This document shows, piece by piece, positions 19,701-28,266 of a stretch of 64,000 nt of DNA. Below the pieces are notes generated by a model. The model was not told where the DNA came from. It saw only the letters and a list, made by a program, of their open reading frames with translations, and searched no databases. The stretch is from positions 124,001 through 188,000 of the forward strand of contig NZ_JAFCLZ010000001.1 in assembly GCF_018130165.1 (NCBI RefSeq). The letters are read 5' to 3'. Numbering within the stretch: position 1 is the first letter of the stretch; every line of letters starts with the position of its first letter. The position numbers and the translations under genes are program-made. The DNA comes from Bradyrhizobium sp. JYMT SZCCT0180. GTDB lineage: Bacteria > Pseudomonadota > Alphaproteobacteria > Rhizobiales > Xanthobacteraceae.

Positions 19701-20873
19701 TTCGAACATCTCGGCGCGCGACCTGGCCCGCATGATCGCTTCATTGGTCGCGCTGAGCGCCGCGAACATCCGTGTCAACCGCTCTTTCTGTTCGTCGGCT
19801 TTCGCCTTGGCGTTGGCGCGTTCAAAGTTTTCGAGTGCAAACGAGACGTTTTCCCCGATCCGCGCTAGCAGTGCGATGATCTCCTCATCCGCCGCCCATG
19901 CCTTGCCGACAAAGAACATCACGACACCGACGCTTTGCCCCGCCCTGATCAGGGGCACGGCGACGCAGGCAACGACGCCGGCCTCACGTCCGGCCTGCTG
20001 CCACGGGCCACCCTGCGAGATGTCGTGGTTGACGCAAAGCCGCTGCGTCCGGAACGCCTGACCGGCAACCCCCTTGCCGTAGTCGTTGTCGGCATCGATC
20101 GAGAAGCGTGTCCGGGTCAGCAGATCGAGGCTCTCGCCGGTGCCGGCCGCGGGCTTCAGCCAGATCGAATCCGGCTCTGACAGCAGGACCACCGTCGCGA
20201 CCGACTTTCCGCTGTAAACGGCGGCATCGCAAACGCGCTGGTAGAGCTCCTGTTCGGTCTTGGCGCGAAGAATCGCTTCGTTGGTCGCGCTGATGGCGCC
20301 GAACATGCGATTCAGCCGCCGCATCGTCCGCTCGCCATCCTTGCGCGCAGCTTCATGATCGAAATTGTCGAGGGCAAATGAAATGTTCGCCGACATGCGT
20401 TCGAGCAATGCGACGACCGGGGCATCGATCGACCCGACTTCGCGCCGCGTGACGAGGAAGACGCCGATGCTGCGGCCGTTGCAGGTCAGCGGCAAGCCGG
20501 CGGCCGCGCCGACCTGTCCGGCAGCGGCACCCTGACGCCAGGCCAGCGAATGCGCGTCGTTGAGATAATCGTTGCTGATGCAGAGCTTCTGATCGCGAAA
20601 GGCCTGACCGCAAACCCCCGAGCCCTCCGGGGCATCAGCCAGAATCGAAATGTCGATGCCGCGCAGCCTTGCGGTGTCTTCGCCGAATCCGGCCGCAAAC
20701 CGAAGCAGGTTGGTATCCGGGTCCAACAAAAAGACGGCGGTGGCCAGGAAGTCCCCGCTGGAGAAAGCGGCTTCACAGACCTTTTCGTACAGTTCTTCCG
20801 GCGATTTCGCGTACAGGATCGCTTCGTTGGTCGCATTCAACGCAGCAAATGTACGCGCGATACTGGTCTTCAC
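16770..20873 (-). CDS. Five-GAF diguanylate cyclase/phosphodiesterase (GAF x5-GGDEF-EAL)
   Basis: A protein of about 1367 residues with five tandem GAF-type sensor modules, each about 170-190 residues and each opening with a variant of ALSATNEAI followed by an ELY/ELF-x-L-VC segment. These are followed by a GGDEF domain with an intact RLGGDEFV active-site loop and an EAL domain with VEALLRWNHP (EAL intact). Later EAL blocks include DDFGTGYSS and FIDLD/IKIDRSF-type metal and substrate residues. No membrane segment is visible, so it is a cytosolic c-di-GMP enzyme that may both make and break c-di-GMP. GTG 20873 has GGGAG ten bases upstream; TTG 20897 is a weaker alternative. Its position next to the exopolysaccharide locus suggests control of that polymer. 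Confidence 0.9.
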   Translation of the reverse strand: MKTSIARTFAALNATNEAILYAKSPEELYEKVCEAAFSSGDFLATAVFLLDPDTNLLRFAAGFGEDTARLRGIDISILADAPEGSGVCGQAFRDQKLCISNDYLNDAHSLAWRQGAAAGQVGAAAGLPLTCNGRSIGVFLVTRREVGSIDAPVVALLERMSANISFALDNFDHEAARKDGERTMRRLNRMFGAISATNEAILRAKTEQELYQRVCDAAVYSGKSVATVVLLSEPDSIWLKPAAGTGESLDLLTRTRFSIDADNDYGKGVAGQAFRTQRLCVNHDISQGGPWQQAGREAGVVACVAVPLIRAGQSVGVVMFFVGKAWAADEEIIALLARIGENVSFALENFERANAKAKADEQKERLTRMFAALSATNEAIMRARSRAEMFELVCAAAALGGRFNSTSILLVRSDSDSFNMVASAGPTAENARRLKVSISAAVPEGRGVCGTAFRSRQACINNDFLAGPQNNAFDQVINNDGAKSGAAFPLLVEERIVGVMLFISSQADTFTVEFAELLQRLADNVSFALESFDRADEKAKTERQKESLTRMLAALSATNEAIVRAGSRDELYQLVCEAAATGGRFTSTTVALAKPGSDFMEIVAGAGPTGQSARQITLSINEARPEGRGVCGITFRSGQACIFNDYLTDPRAAAFHAKARELGSRSAAGFPLFVRGQVVGVMLYVSLQRDAFTHEFTELLQRLADNVSFSLETFERADEKAKTEEQKERLTRMLAALSATNEAIVRATTRAELFDLVCQATANGGKFTATSIALTRTDSDYLDIVAAAGPTAASSREVRVSANKVHPEGRGSAGMAIRSGKPCIINDYLADPRSQVFHARARRDGTRASAAYPLLVRGRVVGVMIFVAIEKDTFTPEFSELLQRLIDNVSLALENFDRADEKMRADERIEYLASHDSLTNLPNREMFNGMLRRTIDAAERYQRSFAVLFIDLDRFKVINDSLGHDAGDMLLVEVGGRLRAALRSSDVVARLGGDEFVVILEEAAEPHEVERIAGGLLSVLSQPLQLSGHECHTTASIGIAMYPSDGADMQTLTKNADMAMYLAKEDGKNSFRFFTREIKAQSIERLTLESALRRALERDQFSLHYQPKVDMASGQITGVEALLRWNHPELGLVSPGQFIPLAEETGLIVPIGRWVLTEACAQNMAWQRRGLRPVTMAVNLSPRQFADANLLHDVDEALLASGMSPVLLQLEVTESMVMRNVSRAIKVLDAIQNRGIRLAIDDFGTGYSSMSLMKQFPIDTIKIDRSFVRDLPVDSEDQAITQAIISMGKALGMTVIAEGVETIEQQTFLRNHACDEMQGFLFSKPLPPQQMADMLRTEPLLASPPLQPDAGDAREPASPSRLESTVV

Positions 20874-21253
20874 GGCTCTCAAGCTCCCAGCAGACAATAA
20901 GGGCCTGCTGCCCCACGGAATTTTATGCGCGGGAGAGGCCTAAATGGTCGTTATTGGCGGCCGGAAGTTGCGATTCAGAGTAAATGCCTGCCCAACATCG
21001 CAAGGCCGTCCTCCGAAGAACTACGGTTCTGTTCACGATTTATCAGCCATGGCAGCGGCGGGCCTCCGGCGACCAACGGCCTGGGCGGCGCGATAGCCAA
21101 TTTTCGTCAGGTGAAATCCGAACCGCGCGAGCCCACCTCACGGGCATGCCCGGTACGGATATTCTGCCCTTGCTCTCCCGCCACCGCTTTGAGACCATGC
21201 TACGACAACAACAAGCAAGACCCGCTGCTCGCGGGCATTCGATGAGGAAACCC
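20874..21253. other. Divergent intergenic gap, no gene seen
   Basis: About 380 bp between the c-di-GMP gene and the dehydrogenase operon. The open frame running into the dehydrogenase from 20984 lacks a ribosome site and any family feature upstream of 21254, so I treat it as non-coding. No repeat or operator was recognised. Confidence 0.4.
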
Positions 21254-22306
21254 ATGCCGATCGTTCAGGCCGACCGTCTCGCACGCATCGGCGCGGCACT
21301 GCTCAGGGCCGCCGGCGCATCGGACGAGGAAGCCACAGCGGTCGCCGTCGGCTGCGTCAACGCCAACCTCGCCGGCCACGATTCCCACGGCATCATCGCG
21401 ATCCCGACCTATATCGACCGCGTCAAGGCCGGCCATATCGTGCCCGGGGCGAAGTGGACCATCGTCCAGGAATCGCCGACCACGACCGTGATCGACGGCC
21501 ATTGGGGTTTTGGGTTTCACGTCAACGCCAAGGCGATGGCGCTGACAATCGAGAAGGCGAAGACCGCCAACGTCGCCGCCTGCACGGTGTTTCGCCAGAG
21601 CCATGTCGGCCGGCTCGCCGCCTATCCGTTGATGGCGATGCAGGAGGGCATGATCGGCATTGCGACCGCCGACTCCGGCCGCTCGCCGAAGATCGTGGCG
21701 CCGTTCGGCGGCCGCGAGGCACGGCTCGGCACCAACCCGATCTCGATTGCCGTTCCCTCTGATCTCGACGCGCCGTTTTACCTTGACATGGCAACCTCCG
21801 CCGTCGCCGCCGGCAAGATTGCGCTGGCCGTCTCGCGCAACGAGGAAATCCCGAAGGGATGGATCGTCGATGCCGAGGGACGGCACACCACTGACCCCAG
21901 GGAATACAGGAAGGGCGGCGCGCTGCTGCCGCTCGGCGGCAGCGAGGGTTACAAGGGCAGCGGCCTTGCCGCGATGGTCGAGGTGTTATGCGGGCTGCTC
22001 ACCGGGCTCGGCTTCGGCGTCGAGCCGACCGGGCGTCACAATGACGGATGCTTCATGGCGGTGTTCAACGTCGCCGCGTTCCGGCCGCTGAAGGATTTCA
22101 AGAAGGAAGTCGCCGAATTCGCGCGCTATCTGAAAGAGACACCAACGTCCGAAGGTTCCACCGGCGTGTTCTATCCGGGCGAGGTCGAATATATCCGCGA
22201 GCAGCAGCGCAAGGTTTCCGGCATCGAAATCGAGGACGCGACCTGGGACAAATTGCGGGCGCTGGCCGGCGAGTACAAGCTCGCGGCCGAACTCGATCTG
22301 ACATGA
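21254..22306 (+). CDS. Ldh family (malate/lactate/ureidoglycolate-type) oxidoreductase
   Basis: A 350-residue NAD(P)-dependent dehydrogenase of the LDH2/MDH2 family. VNANLAGHDSHGIIAIPTY (near residues 35-53) carries the family histidine block, GRLAAYPL near 117-124 and LGTNPISIAVP near 160-170 are further family blocks, and the C-terminal GFGVEPTGRHNDGCF is typical. ATG 21254 is preferred because GAGGAAACCC lies directly upstream; ATG 21242 is the alternative. The enzyme would oxidise a 2-hydroxy acid to a 2-oxo acid. It is first in a three-gene operon with a flavin monooxygenase and a fumarylacetoacetase-like protein (31 and 15 bp gaps). Confidence 0.87.
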   Translation: MPIVQADRLARIGAALLRAAGASDEEATAVAVGCVNANLAGHDSHGIIAIPTYIDRVKAGHIVPGAKWTIVQESPTTTVIDGHWGFGFHVNAKAMALTIEKAKTANVAACTVFRQSHVGRLAAYPLMAMQEGMIGIATADSGRSPKIVAPFGGREARLGTNPISIAVPSDLDAPFYLDMATSAVAAGKIALAVSRNEEIPKGWIVDAEGRHTTDPREYRKGGALLPLGGSEGYKGSGLAAMVEVLCGLLTGLGFGVEPTGRHNDGCFMAVFNVAAFRPLKDFKKEVAEFARYLKETPTSEGSTGVFYPGEVEYIREQQRKVSGIEIEDATWDKLRALAGEYKLAAELDLT

Positions 22307-22337
22307 AGCCGCGCTTGGCCGATACGGGGAGAAAGAT

Positions 22338-23705
22338 ATGACACGGCAAATGGTGATGGTCGGCTTCCTGCAGGCGCAGAACTGCACCAATTTGCCGAGT
22401 TCCTGGCGGCACCCGGAATCGCGCGACGATTCGATGTCGGCCGATTACTATCAGGAGATCGCCCGGATTCTCGAAGCCGGCAAATTCCACATGGCCTTCT
22501 TCGACGATCGCCTGGCAATGCCGGACCGCTACGGCAATGACCACGCTCACACCGTCGAATACGGCATCCGCTGCGTGAAGATGGACCCGATCGTGGTGCT
22601 GACCACGATGGGCATGGTCACCGAGAAACTTGGGCTGGCCTCGACCTGCTCGACCACCTATTTCGAGCCGTTCGATGTCGCGCGCCGCTTCGCCACGCTC
22701 GATCTGATGACCGGCGGACGCGCGGGGTGGAACGTCGTCACCTCGCTCAATGACGGCGAGGCCCACAACATGGGCAAGGATGCCCATCTCGAGCATGACT
22801 TCCGCTACGACCGCGCCGACGAATTCATGGAAGTCGTGCTCGGCCATTGGGACACCTGGGAAGACGGCTCGCTGATCATGGACAAGAACAGCGGCCGCTT
22901 CGCCGATCCGGCCAAGGTCAGGCGGCTCGACCACAAGGGCCAATTCTTCAAGTCGCGCGGGCCGTTCACCGTGCCGCGCTCGGCGCAGGGTCATCCGGTC
23001 ATCATCCAGGCCGGCGCGTCCGGGCGCGGCCAGCGCTTTGCGGGGCGATGGGGCGAGGTGATTTTCACCGCCGCACGCAACGTGGCCGCGGCCAAGGAGG
23101 GCTATGCGGCGGTCCGCAACGAAGCGGCGAAAGCCGGCCGCGATCCCGACCAGATGTTCCTCTGCAATCTCACCACGCCCGTCTGCGGCGCGACCAAGGG
23201 TGAGGCCGAGGACAAGATGGCTGTCATCAACAAGCTGCCGCTGCAGATCGATGCGCTGTCGCTGCTCGCCGAAGCGCTGAACTACGACTTCGCCTCCAAG
23301 CCGCTCGACGAGCCTCTGACAACGGAAGAGCTCAAGAGCATGCAAGGCATTCTCGGCATTCGCGACGGCGTGCTCAAGAATTCAGGCAAGACCAATCCCA
23401 GCGCGCGCGACTTCGTCACCTTCTCCGGCCGCGGCCAGGTGCAGGACGCGATCGTCGGGGGCCCGAAGGAGATCGCGGACAAGCTAGAGGAGATGTTCGT
23501 CGAGCGCGGCTGTGACGGCTTTGTTATCGCGGCCACCATCGTGCCCGGCTCCTACGCCGACTTCGTCAAGCATGTCGTGCCGGAACTGCAGCGCCGCGGC
23601 CTGTTCCACAAGGATTATGCCGGCAAGACGTTGCGCGAGAATCTCGGTCTGCCGCGCACCAAAGCCGGCGCCTGGAAAACCAAGCCGCAGGCGGCTGCCG
23701 AATAA
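22338..23705 (+). CDS. LLM-class flavin-dependent monooxygenase (NtaA/SnaA/DszA type)
   Basis: A 455-residue luciferase-like monooxygenase that uses FMNH2 from a separate reductase. Family blocks visible are FFDDRLAMPDRYG near residues 54-66, STTYFEPFDVARRFATLD near 105-122, GRAGWNVVTS near 127-136 and PVIIQAGASGRGQRFA near 221-236, the last being the flavin phosphate region. Length fits the nitrilotriacetate/dimethylsulfide/alkanesulfonate-like long branch. No flavin reductase lies next to it. Together with the neighbouring dehydrogenase and FAH-fold enzyme it suggests oxidative breakdown of a small organic compound; the substrate is unknown. Confidence 0.88.
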   Translation: MTRQMVMVGFLQAQNCTNLPSSWRHPESRDDSMSADYYQEIARILEAGKFHMAFFDDRLAMPDRYGNDHAHTVEYGIRCVKMDPIVVLTTMGMVTEKLGLASTCSTTYFEPFDVARRFATLDLMTGGRAGWNVVTSLNDGEAHNMGKDAHLEHDFRYDRADEFMEVVLGHWDTWEDGSLIMDKNSGRFADPAKVRRLDHKGQFFKSRGPFTVPRSAQGHPVIIQAGASGRGQRFAGRWGEVIFTAARNVAAAKEGYAAVRNEAAKAGRDPDQMFLCNLTTPVCGATKGEAEDKMAVINKLPLQIDALSLLAEALNYDFASKPLDEPLTTEELKSMQGILGIRDGVLKNSGKTNPSARDFVTFSGRGQVQDAIVGGPKEIADKLEEMFVERGCDGFVIAATIVPGSYADFVKHVVPELQRRGLFHKDYAGKTLRENLGLPRTKAGAWKTKPQAAAE

Positions 23706-23720
23706 AGCAAAGGACACTTC

Positions 23721-24506
23721 ATGCGTTGGCTCAAATTCACTGCCGCCGGAAACACATCCTGGGGCCTCGTCGAGGGCGACAGGGTCATATCAGTCAGCGG
23801 CGATCCGTTCGACGAATGGCAGCGCGGCGCGCAATCCCATGCGCTCAAGGACGTGAAGATCGAATTGCCGCTGATCCCGCGCACGTTCTATTGCGTCGGC
23901 CTGAACTATCTGAAGCATCTCAAGGAAGCCGCCGACAAGGCCGGCACGGTTCCGAACGTGCCTGACCGGCCCGAGATCGGCTACCGCGCGCAGAACGCGC
24001 TGATCGCCCATGATGAGGATGTGGTGATTCCGGCGACTGCGACCGAGAAAATCCATTACGAGGGTGAACTGGTCGTCGTCATCGGCAAGAAGGCAAAACA
24101 CCTCAACGAAGCCAACGCACTGTCCTGCGTGTTCGGCTACACCATCGGCAACGACGTCAGCGAACGGACCTGGCAGAAGGCCGATCGCAGCCTGTGGCGA
24201 TCCAAGAATGCCGACACCTTCAAGCCGATGGGCCCCTGGATCGAGACCGAGGTCGACCTCGACCGGATGGAAACCGCGATCCGGGTTAACGGGAAGGAGA
24301 CCGGCCGCTTCCGTACCAACGAGATGATCTTCGGCATCGTGCCGTTCATCGTGGAATTGACGAAGTATTTCACGCTGTGGCCGGGCGACGTGATCTGGAT
24401 GGGCACCGACGGCGCCTCGCCGGACCTGAAGGCCGGCGACGTGGTCGAGATCGACATCACCGGCATCGGCACCCTGCGCAATAAATTTGTCGCCGAGAAG
24501 CGGTAG
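23721..24506 (+). CDS. Fumarylacetoacetate hydrolase family protein
   Basis: A 261-residue FAH-fold hydrolase or decarboxylase. FYCVGLNYLKHLKEA (near residues 54-68) is the conserved start of the catalytic domain, IHYEGELVVVIGKKAK (near 112-127) holds the metal-binding Glu pair, and YTIGNDVSERTWQ (near 138-150) holds the metal Asp. The family cleaves C-C bonds in 2,4-dioxo acids or performs related hydration and decarboxylation. It ends the three-gene operon, and its stop is only 3 bp from the stop of the convergent Bug-protein gene. Confidence 0.88.
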   Translation: MRWLKFTAAGNTSWGLVEGDRVISVSGDPFDEWQRGAQSHALKDVKIELPLIPRTFYCVGLNYLKHLKEAADKAGTVPNVPDRPEIGYRAQNALIAHDEDVVIPATATEKIHYEGELVVVIGKKAKHLNEANALSCVFGYTIGNDVSERTWQKADRSLWRSKNADTFKPMGPWIETEVDLDRMETAIRVNGKETGRFRTNEMIFGIVPFIVELTKYFTLWPGDVIWMGTDGASPDLKAGDVVEIDITGIGTLRNKFVAEKR

Positions 24507-24509
24507 CGC

Positions 24510-25493
24510 CTATTCGATCTTGATCCCGGCGTCCTGGATCACCTTGCGCCAGCGCGTTTCCTCGACGTTGAAATAGCGGTCGAGTGCTTCGGGCGGTTCT
24601 GCCACCATCACGAGCCCTTCGTTGACGCCGAGTTTCTTGAACGCCTCCGACTGGACGGCCTTGGCGGCCGACTTGTTCAGGAGGTCGATGATGTCAGGCG
24701 GCGTTTTGGCGGGCGCGTACAGGCCGTACCAGGCTTCGGCCGCGTAACCGGCAACACCGGCTTCCGACACCGTCGGCAATTCCGGAAAGGCCGGCGAGCG
24801 CTCGGCCGACGTCACCGCGATCGCGCGCAACTGGCCGGCCGCGACCAGCGAGGCGGCGCTGGCAACGGTGGTGAAAATCACCTGGATCTGTCCGCCGAGC
24901 AGGTCGGTGATCGCGGGTGCCGCGCCCTTGTAGGGCACGGTGGTCAGGTTGACCTTGGCCATGTGCTTGAACAGTTCGCCGGCCAGATGCGCCGAGGTGC
25001 CGGTGCCATAGGTGCCATACGACAGTTTATTGGGCTCGGCTTTGGCCACCGCAATCAGGTCGGCGATCGATTTGATCGGCGACGCCGGATTGACCACGAC
25101 GAGGTTGAAGGAACGCGCGATCAACGCCACCGCCGCAAAATCCTTATGCGCATCGTAAGGCAGCTTCGCGTTCAGGCTTGGATTGACGGCGTTGGCAAAG
25201 GTTCCCATCAGCAGCGTGTAACCGTCAGCGGGGCTGGCCGCGACCGACTGCGTGCCGATGATGGTGCCCGCACCCGGCTTGTTCTCGATGATGATGGAGG
25301 CGCCGAGATCTTTTGCCATCTCCTGCGCCAGCGTCCGCGCGATCACGTCGGTGCCGCCGCCCGGTGCGAACGGCACCACGATCCTGATGGTCCGTTCGGG
25401 ATATCCTGCGAGGGCGTGCGGGCTCGAAAACACGAGGCACGCGGCAAGCGCCAACAGGGCGGACAGGATCTTCGTATCGCGCGCGAATTGCAT
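24510..25493 (-). CDS. Bug family substrate-binding protein (TctC-like), orphan
   Basis: A protein of about 327 residues with an N-terminal signal peptide (cleavage expected after SSPHALA near residue 29). The mature start YPERTIRIVVPFAPGGGTDV is the classic Bug opening with the glycine loop that binds a carboxylate ligand. KPGAGTIIGTQ and YGTYGTGTSAHLAGE are later family blocks. It would bind a small organic acid in the periplasm. No tctA/tctB genes adjoin it, so it depends on a membrane partner elsewhere or has a sensing role. ATG 25493 is chosen; GTG 25508 adds five residues. A LysR gene precedes it on the same strand, 24 bp away. Confidence 0.87.
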   Translation of the reverse strand: MQFARDTKILSALLALAACLVFSSPHALAGYPERTIRIVVPFAPGGGTDVIARTLAQEMAKDLGASIIIENKPGAGTIIGTQSVAASPADGYTLLMGTFANAVNPSLNAKLPYDAHKDFAAVALIARSFNLVVVNPASPIKSIADLIAVAKAEPNKLSYGTYGTGTSAHLAGELFKHMAKVNLTTVPYKGAAPAITDLLGGQIQVIFTTVASAASLVAAGQLRAIAVTSAERSPAFPELPTVSEAGVAGYAAEAWYGLYAPAKTPPDIIDLLNKSAAKAVQSEAFKKLGVNEGLVMVAEPPEALDRYFNVEETRWRKVIQDAGIKIE

Positions 25494-25517
25494 GCTTGAA
25501 CATACCACAAACCACCA

Positions 25518-26405
25518 TCAAGCAGATGTTGGTTTCGATCCCAATGATTCGAGCAACCAGGCGCGCAGCACCGCCAGACCGGGATCGTCGCGGCGGAAGG
25601 GGCGATAGACCAGATACCAAGCCCGCTTCTTCGGTACGGTGATCGAAAACGGCGCCACCAGGCGTCCCCTCGCCATGTCGTCCTCGACATAGGGACGCAA
25701 CCCGATCGCGACGCCGATTCCGTCCACCGCTGCCTGCAGCGCCATCGCGTAGTTGCCGAAGCTCGGCCCGTGCACCTTGCCGCGCGGCTTCACCCCGGCC
25801 GCCGCGAGCCACAGGCTCCAGTCTTCCGGCGAGTGCGACACCTGCAGCATGTCTTGCCGGGTCAGCTTCGATGGACTGCTGAGACGCGCCGCGACCGCTT
25901 TGCTGCAAACCGGGAAGAGGTCGGTCGTGAACAGTAGTTCGGATTCGTAGCCTACCCAGTTGCCGTCGCCGAGCAGGATTCCGCAGGTCCAGTCGTCGCG
26001 AAACGGATTGATGGCGCCGCCAGTCGAGAGCCGGACGTCGATTTCGGGATGCTGTTCGTAAAAGCCGCGCAACCGCGGGATCAGCCAGCGGACCGCAAAC
26101 GAGGGGCCGACGCCAAGCGTCAGCACCGGCGTGGTGCGCATCGCCGTGACCTGCTCGGCAATGCCGGCGATGGCGTCAAAGGCCGAAGTCAGGCCGGGCT
26201 GCAGCGCCTTGCCTTGCGGCGTCAGGTCGAGGCCATTGGCCCGGCGCTCGAACAGTTGAAAGCCGAACCGCTCCTCGAGCAGCCGCACCATGCGGCTCAC
26301 AGCCGCCTGCGTCACGTTCAGCTCGGCCGCGGCGCCGACGAAGCTGCCATGGCGGGCAGCCGCCTCGAAGGCGCGCAATCCATTCAGCGAAGGCAGGCGT
26401 CGCAT
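25518..26405 (-). CDS. LysR family transcriptional regulator (GcvA-like)
   Basis: A 295-residue LysR regulator. The N-terminal wHTH reads LNGLRAFEAAARHGSFVGAA, then ELNVTQAAVSRMVRLLEERFG (near residues 27-47, recognition helix), typical of the GcvA subgroup. The remainder is the periplasmic-binding-like effector domain. ATG 26405 is used; a TTG four codons upstream is possible. It lies directly upstream of the orphan Bug gene on the same strand and divergent from a TauE-type exporter gene (101-bp gap), so either may be its target. Effector unknown. Confidence 0.88.
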   Translation of the reverse strand: MRRLPSLNGLRAFEAAARHGSFVGAAAELNVTQAAVSRMVRLLEERFGFQLFERRANGLDLTPQGKALQPGLTSAFDAIAGIAEQVTAMRTTPVLTLGVGPSFAVRWLIPRLRGFYEQHPEIDVRLSTGGAINPFRDDWTCGILLGDGNWVGYESELLFTTDLFPVCSKAVAARLSSPSKLTRQDMLQVSHSPEDWSLWLAAAGVKPRGKVHGPSFGNYAMALQAAVDGIGVAIGLRPYVEDDMARGRLVAPFSITVPKKRAWYLVYRPFRRDDPGLAVLRAWLLESLGSKPTSA

Positions 26406-26506
26406 CGGACAGACCAAGTTTTCCTGAGCCTATGGGCCAGATAAACCCGTTTGCGCGGCGGCTGTCAAATCCGCGATGTAGGCCATCGAATTTCATGGAG
26501 GTCGCC

Positions 26507-27265
26507 ATGATCAGTGTGCCTTTCGCCGCAGCGCTCGCCACGTCCGTGCTGTCCACCTCGTTCATTTCGGGGGTGTTCGGCATGGCCGGCGGCATGATCC
26601 TGATGGGTTTGCTGCTGACTTTGATGCCTTTGGCGCCGGCGATGGCGCTGCACGCCATCACCCAGATCGCCTCCAACGCCGCCCGCGCCTGGCTCTGGCG
26701 GCAGCACATCTGCTGGCCGATCGTGGCGCGCTACGCCGCCGGCGCACTGATAGCATCGCTTGCCATCGCGTTCGGACCGGTCACGCCCACCAAGCCGATG
26801 GCCCTAATTTTCATTGGCCTGGTGAGCCTCGTCGGACTTGCACTGCCGGCCCGGTGGACGCCCAACGTCATGGAGCACCGGCAGGCCGTCGGCTGCGGCA
26901 CCCTCTGCACGGCGCTGCACCTGACCTGCGGCGTCTCAGGTCCGATGCTCGATCTGTTCTTCGTGCGCTCCGACCTCGGCACCAGACAGATTGTCGCGAC
27001 CAAGGCCGCGATCAACACCGGCGGACATTTGGTCAAGCTGGTCTATTTCGGTCACGCGCTTTTCGCTGGAGACGGCACGATCTCACCGGTCGCGATCGTG
27101 CTCGCCATCGTGGCGGCGCTGCTCGGAACCCAGCTGTCGCGGATCCTGCTCGAGGCCATCGACGATTCCAGCTTCCGGCAATGGTCGCAGCGGCTGATCG
27201 CGGCAATCGCCGTCGTCAGCCTCGCGCAGGGCGTCGTCCTTCAATTCGAAGAGCTGAGGCGGTGA
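26507..27265 (+). CDS. TauE/SafE family sulfite/organoanion exporter
   Basis: A 252-residue inner-membrane protein with about seven or eight hydrophobic segments. The opening STSFISGVFGMAGGMILMGLL is the typical TauE/SafE first repeat with its glycine-rich turn. ATG 26507 is preceded by GGAGGTCGCC, a strong ribosome site; upstream in-frame ATGs lack one. The family exports sulfite, sulfonates or small organic anions. Its divergent arrangement with a LysR gene and Bug protein suggests a link to uptake or efflux of an organic acid. Substrate is not determinable. Confidence 0.85.
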   Translation: MISVPFAAALATSVLSTSFISGVFGMAGGMILMGLLLTLMPLAPAMALHAITQIASNAARAWLWRQHICWPIVARYAAGALIASLAIAFGPVTPTKPMALIFIGLVSLVGLALPARWTPNVMEHRQAVGCGTLCTALHLTCGVSGPMLDLFFVRSDLGTRQIVATKAAINTGGHLVKLVYFGHALFAGDGTISPVAIVLAIVAALLGTQLSRILLEAIDDSSFRQWSQRLIAAIAVVSLAQGVVLQFEELRR

Positions 27266-27333
27266 GGCTTATGGCCATCGGCCTCGGCGCCATTTACCCG
27301 GTGAAAGCGAAGGCTGCGGCGGCCTAGCGCCGC

Positions 27334-28191
27334 CTAGACCGCCGTCGCCTTGGCGAACTCGACATAGATTTCGCGCAGGCGATCGGTCATCGGGCCGGGC
27401 TTGCCGTTCGCGACTTTCTTGCCGTCGATCGATACCACCGCCTGCACGAACACGGTGGCACTGGTGATGAAGGCTTCCTTCGCGGCGAGCGCCTCGTCCA
27501 CCGTAAAGGCGCGCTCCTCGATCCGGAGCTGGCGTTCTTCGGCCAGCTTGACCACCGCCTTGCGGGTACAGCCCGGCAAGATCTCGCTGCCGTTCTGCCG
27601 CGTCACCAGCACGTCGTCCTGCGTCAGGATGAAGGCCGAGGACGAGCCGCCCTCGGTGATCTTGCCGTCCTCGATCATCCAGGCCTCGCCGGCGCCGGCC
27701 ACGGCTGCCGCCTGCTTTGCCAGCACTTGCGCCAGCAGCGCCACGCTCTTGATGTCGCGGCGGGTCCAGCGCAGATCGGGCACGGTTATGACGGCGATGC
27801 CCGTCTTGGCGGACTGTGCGTTGATGATGTCTTTCACGGAGGTAAACATGATCAGCGTCGGCTTGACGCCCTTTGGAAATGCAAAATCGCGGCCGGTGTC
27901 GGCGCCACGCGTCACTTCCAGATAGACCATGCCGTTGACAAGATTGTTGCGCGTCACCAGCTCCTTCTGGATCTCCTGAATCCGTTCGATGGTCTCCGGC
28001 AGCGCCAGCTCGATCTCGCCGACCGAACGCTCCAGCCGCGCCAGATGCGACGCATTGTCGATCAGCTTGCCGTCCAGCACGGCGGCGACTTCATAGATGC
28101 CGTCGGCGAACAGGAATCCGCGGTCGAGAATCGACACCTTGGCGTCGGCCATGGGCACGAATGAACCGTTGACGTAAGCGATCTGTTCCAA
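27334..28191 (-). CDS. D-amino-acid aminotransferase (class IV PLP enzyme)
   Basis: A 285-residue fold-type IV aminotransferase. AYVNGSFVP near residues 5-13, ILDRGFLFADGIYEV near 21-35, DIKSVALLAQV near 141-151 (the Lys that forms the Schiff base) and ITEGGSSSAFIL near 176-187 are family blocks; length matches D-alanine aminotransferase. The start is a TTG at 28191 with AGGAG seven bases upstream; the open frame further upstream is a palindromic repeat. It would convert D-amino acids and a 2-oxo acid to the matching products. It lies downstream of the gltIJKL transporter on the same strand, with a repeat in between, and near a DadA-like gene, consistent with D-amino-acid use. Confidence 0.85.
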   Translation of the reverse strand: MEQIAYVNGSFVPMADAKVSILDRGFLFADGIYEVAAVLDGKLIDNASHLARLERSVGEIELALPETIERIQEIQKELVTRNNLVNGMVYLEVTRGADTGRDFAFPKGVKPTLIMFTSVKDIINAQSAKTGIAVITVPDLRWTRRDIKSVALLAQVLAKQAAAVAGAGEAWMIEDGKITEGGSSSAFILTQDDVLVTRQNGSEILPGCTRKAVVKLAEERQLRIEERAFTVDEALAAKEAFITSATVFVQAVVSIDGKKVANGKPGPMTDRLREIYVEFAKATAV

Positions 28192-28266
28192 GCGAAGTCT
28201 CCTGAAGGCGCAAAGAATACTAGGGGCCTCATATACGCAAATTGTTAGTGCCGATAAACCCTCAAC

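Noticed and set aside
20984..21253. N-terminal extension of the Ldh-family protein
   Set aside because: The extension lacks homology-like features, and a good ribosome site points to ATG 21254.
24510..25493. Orphan Bug gene and the tctCBA operon considered as one transport system
   Set aside because: They are more than 10 kb apart with their own regulators, and tctC already supplies the binding protein for tctBA.
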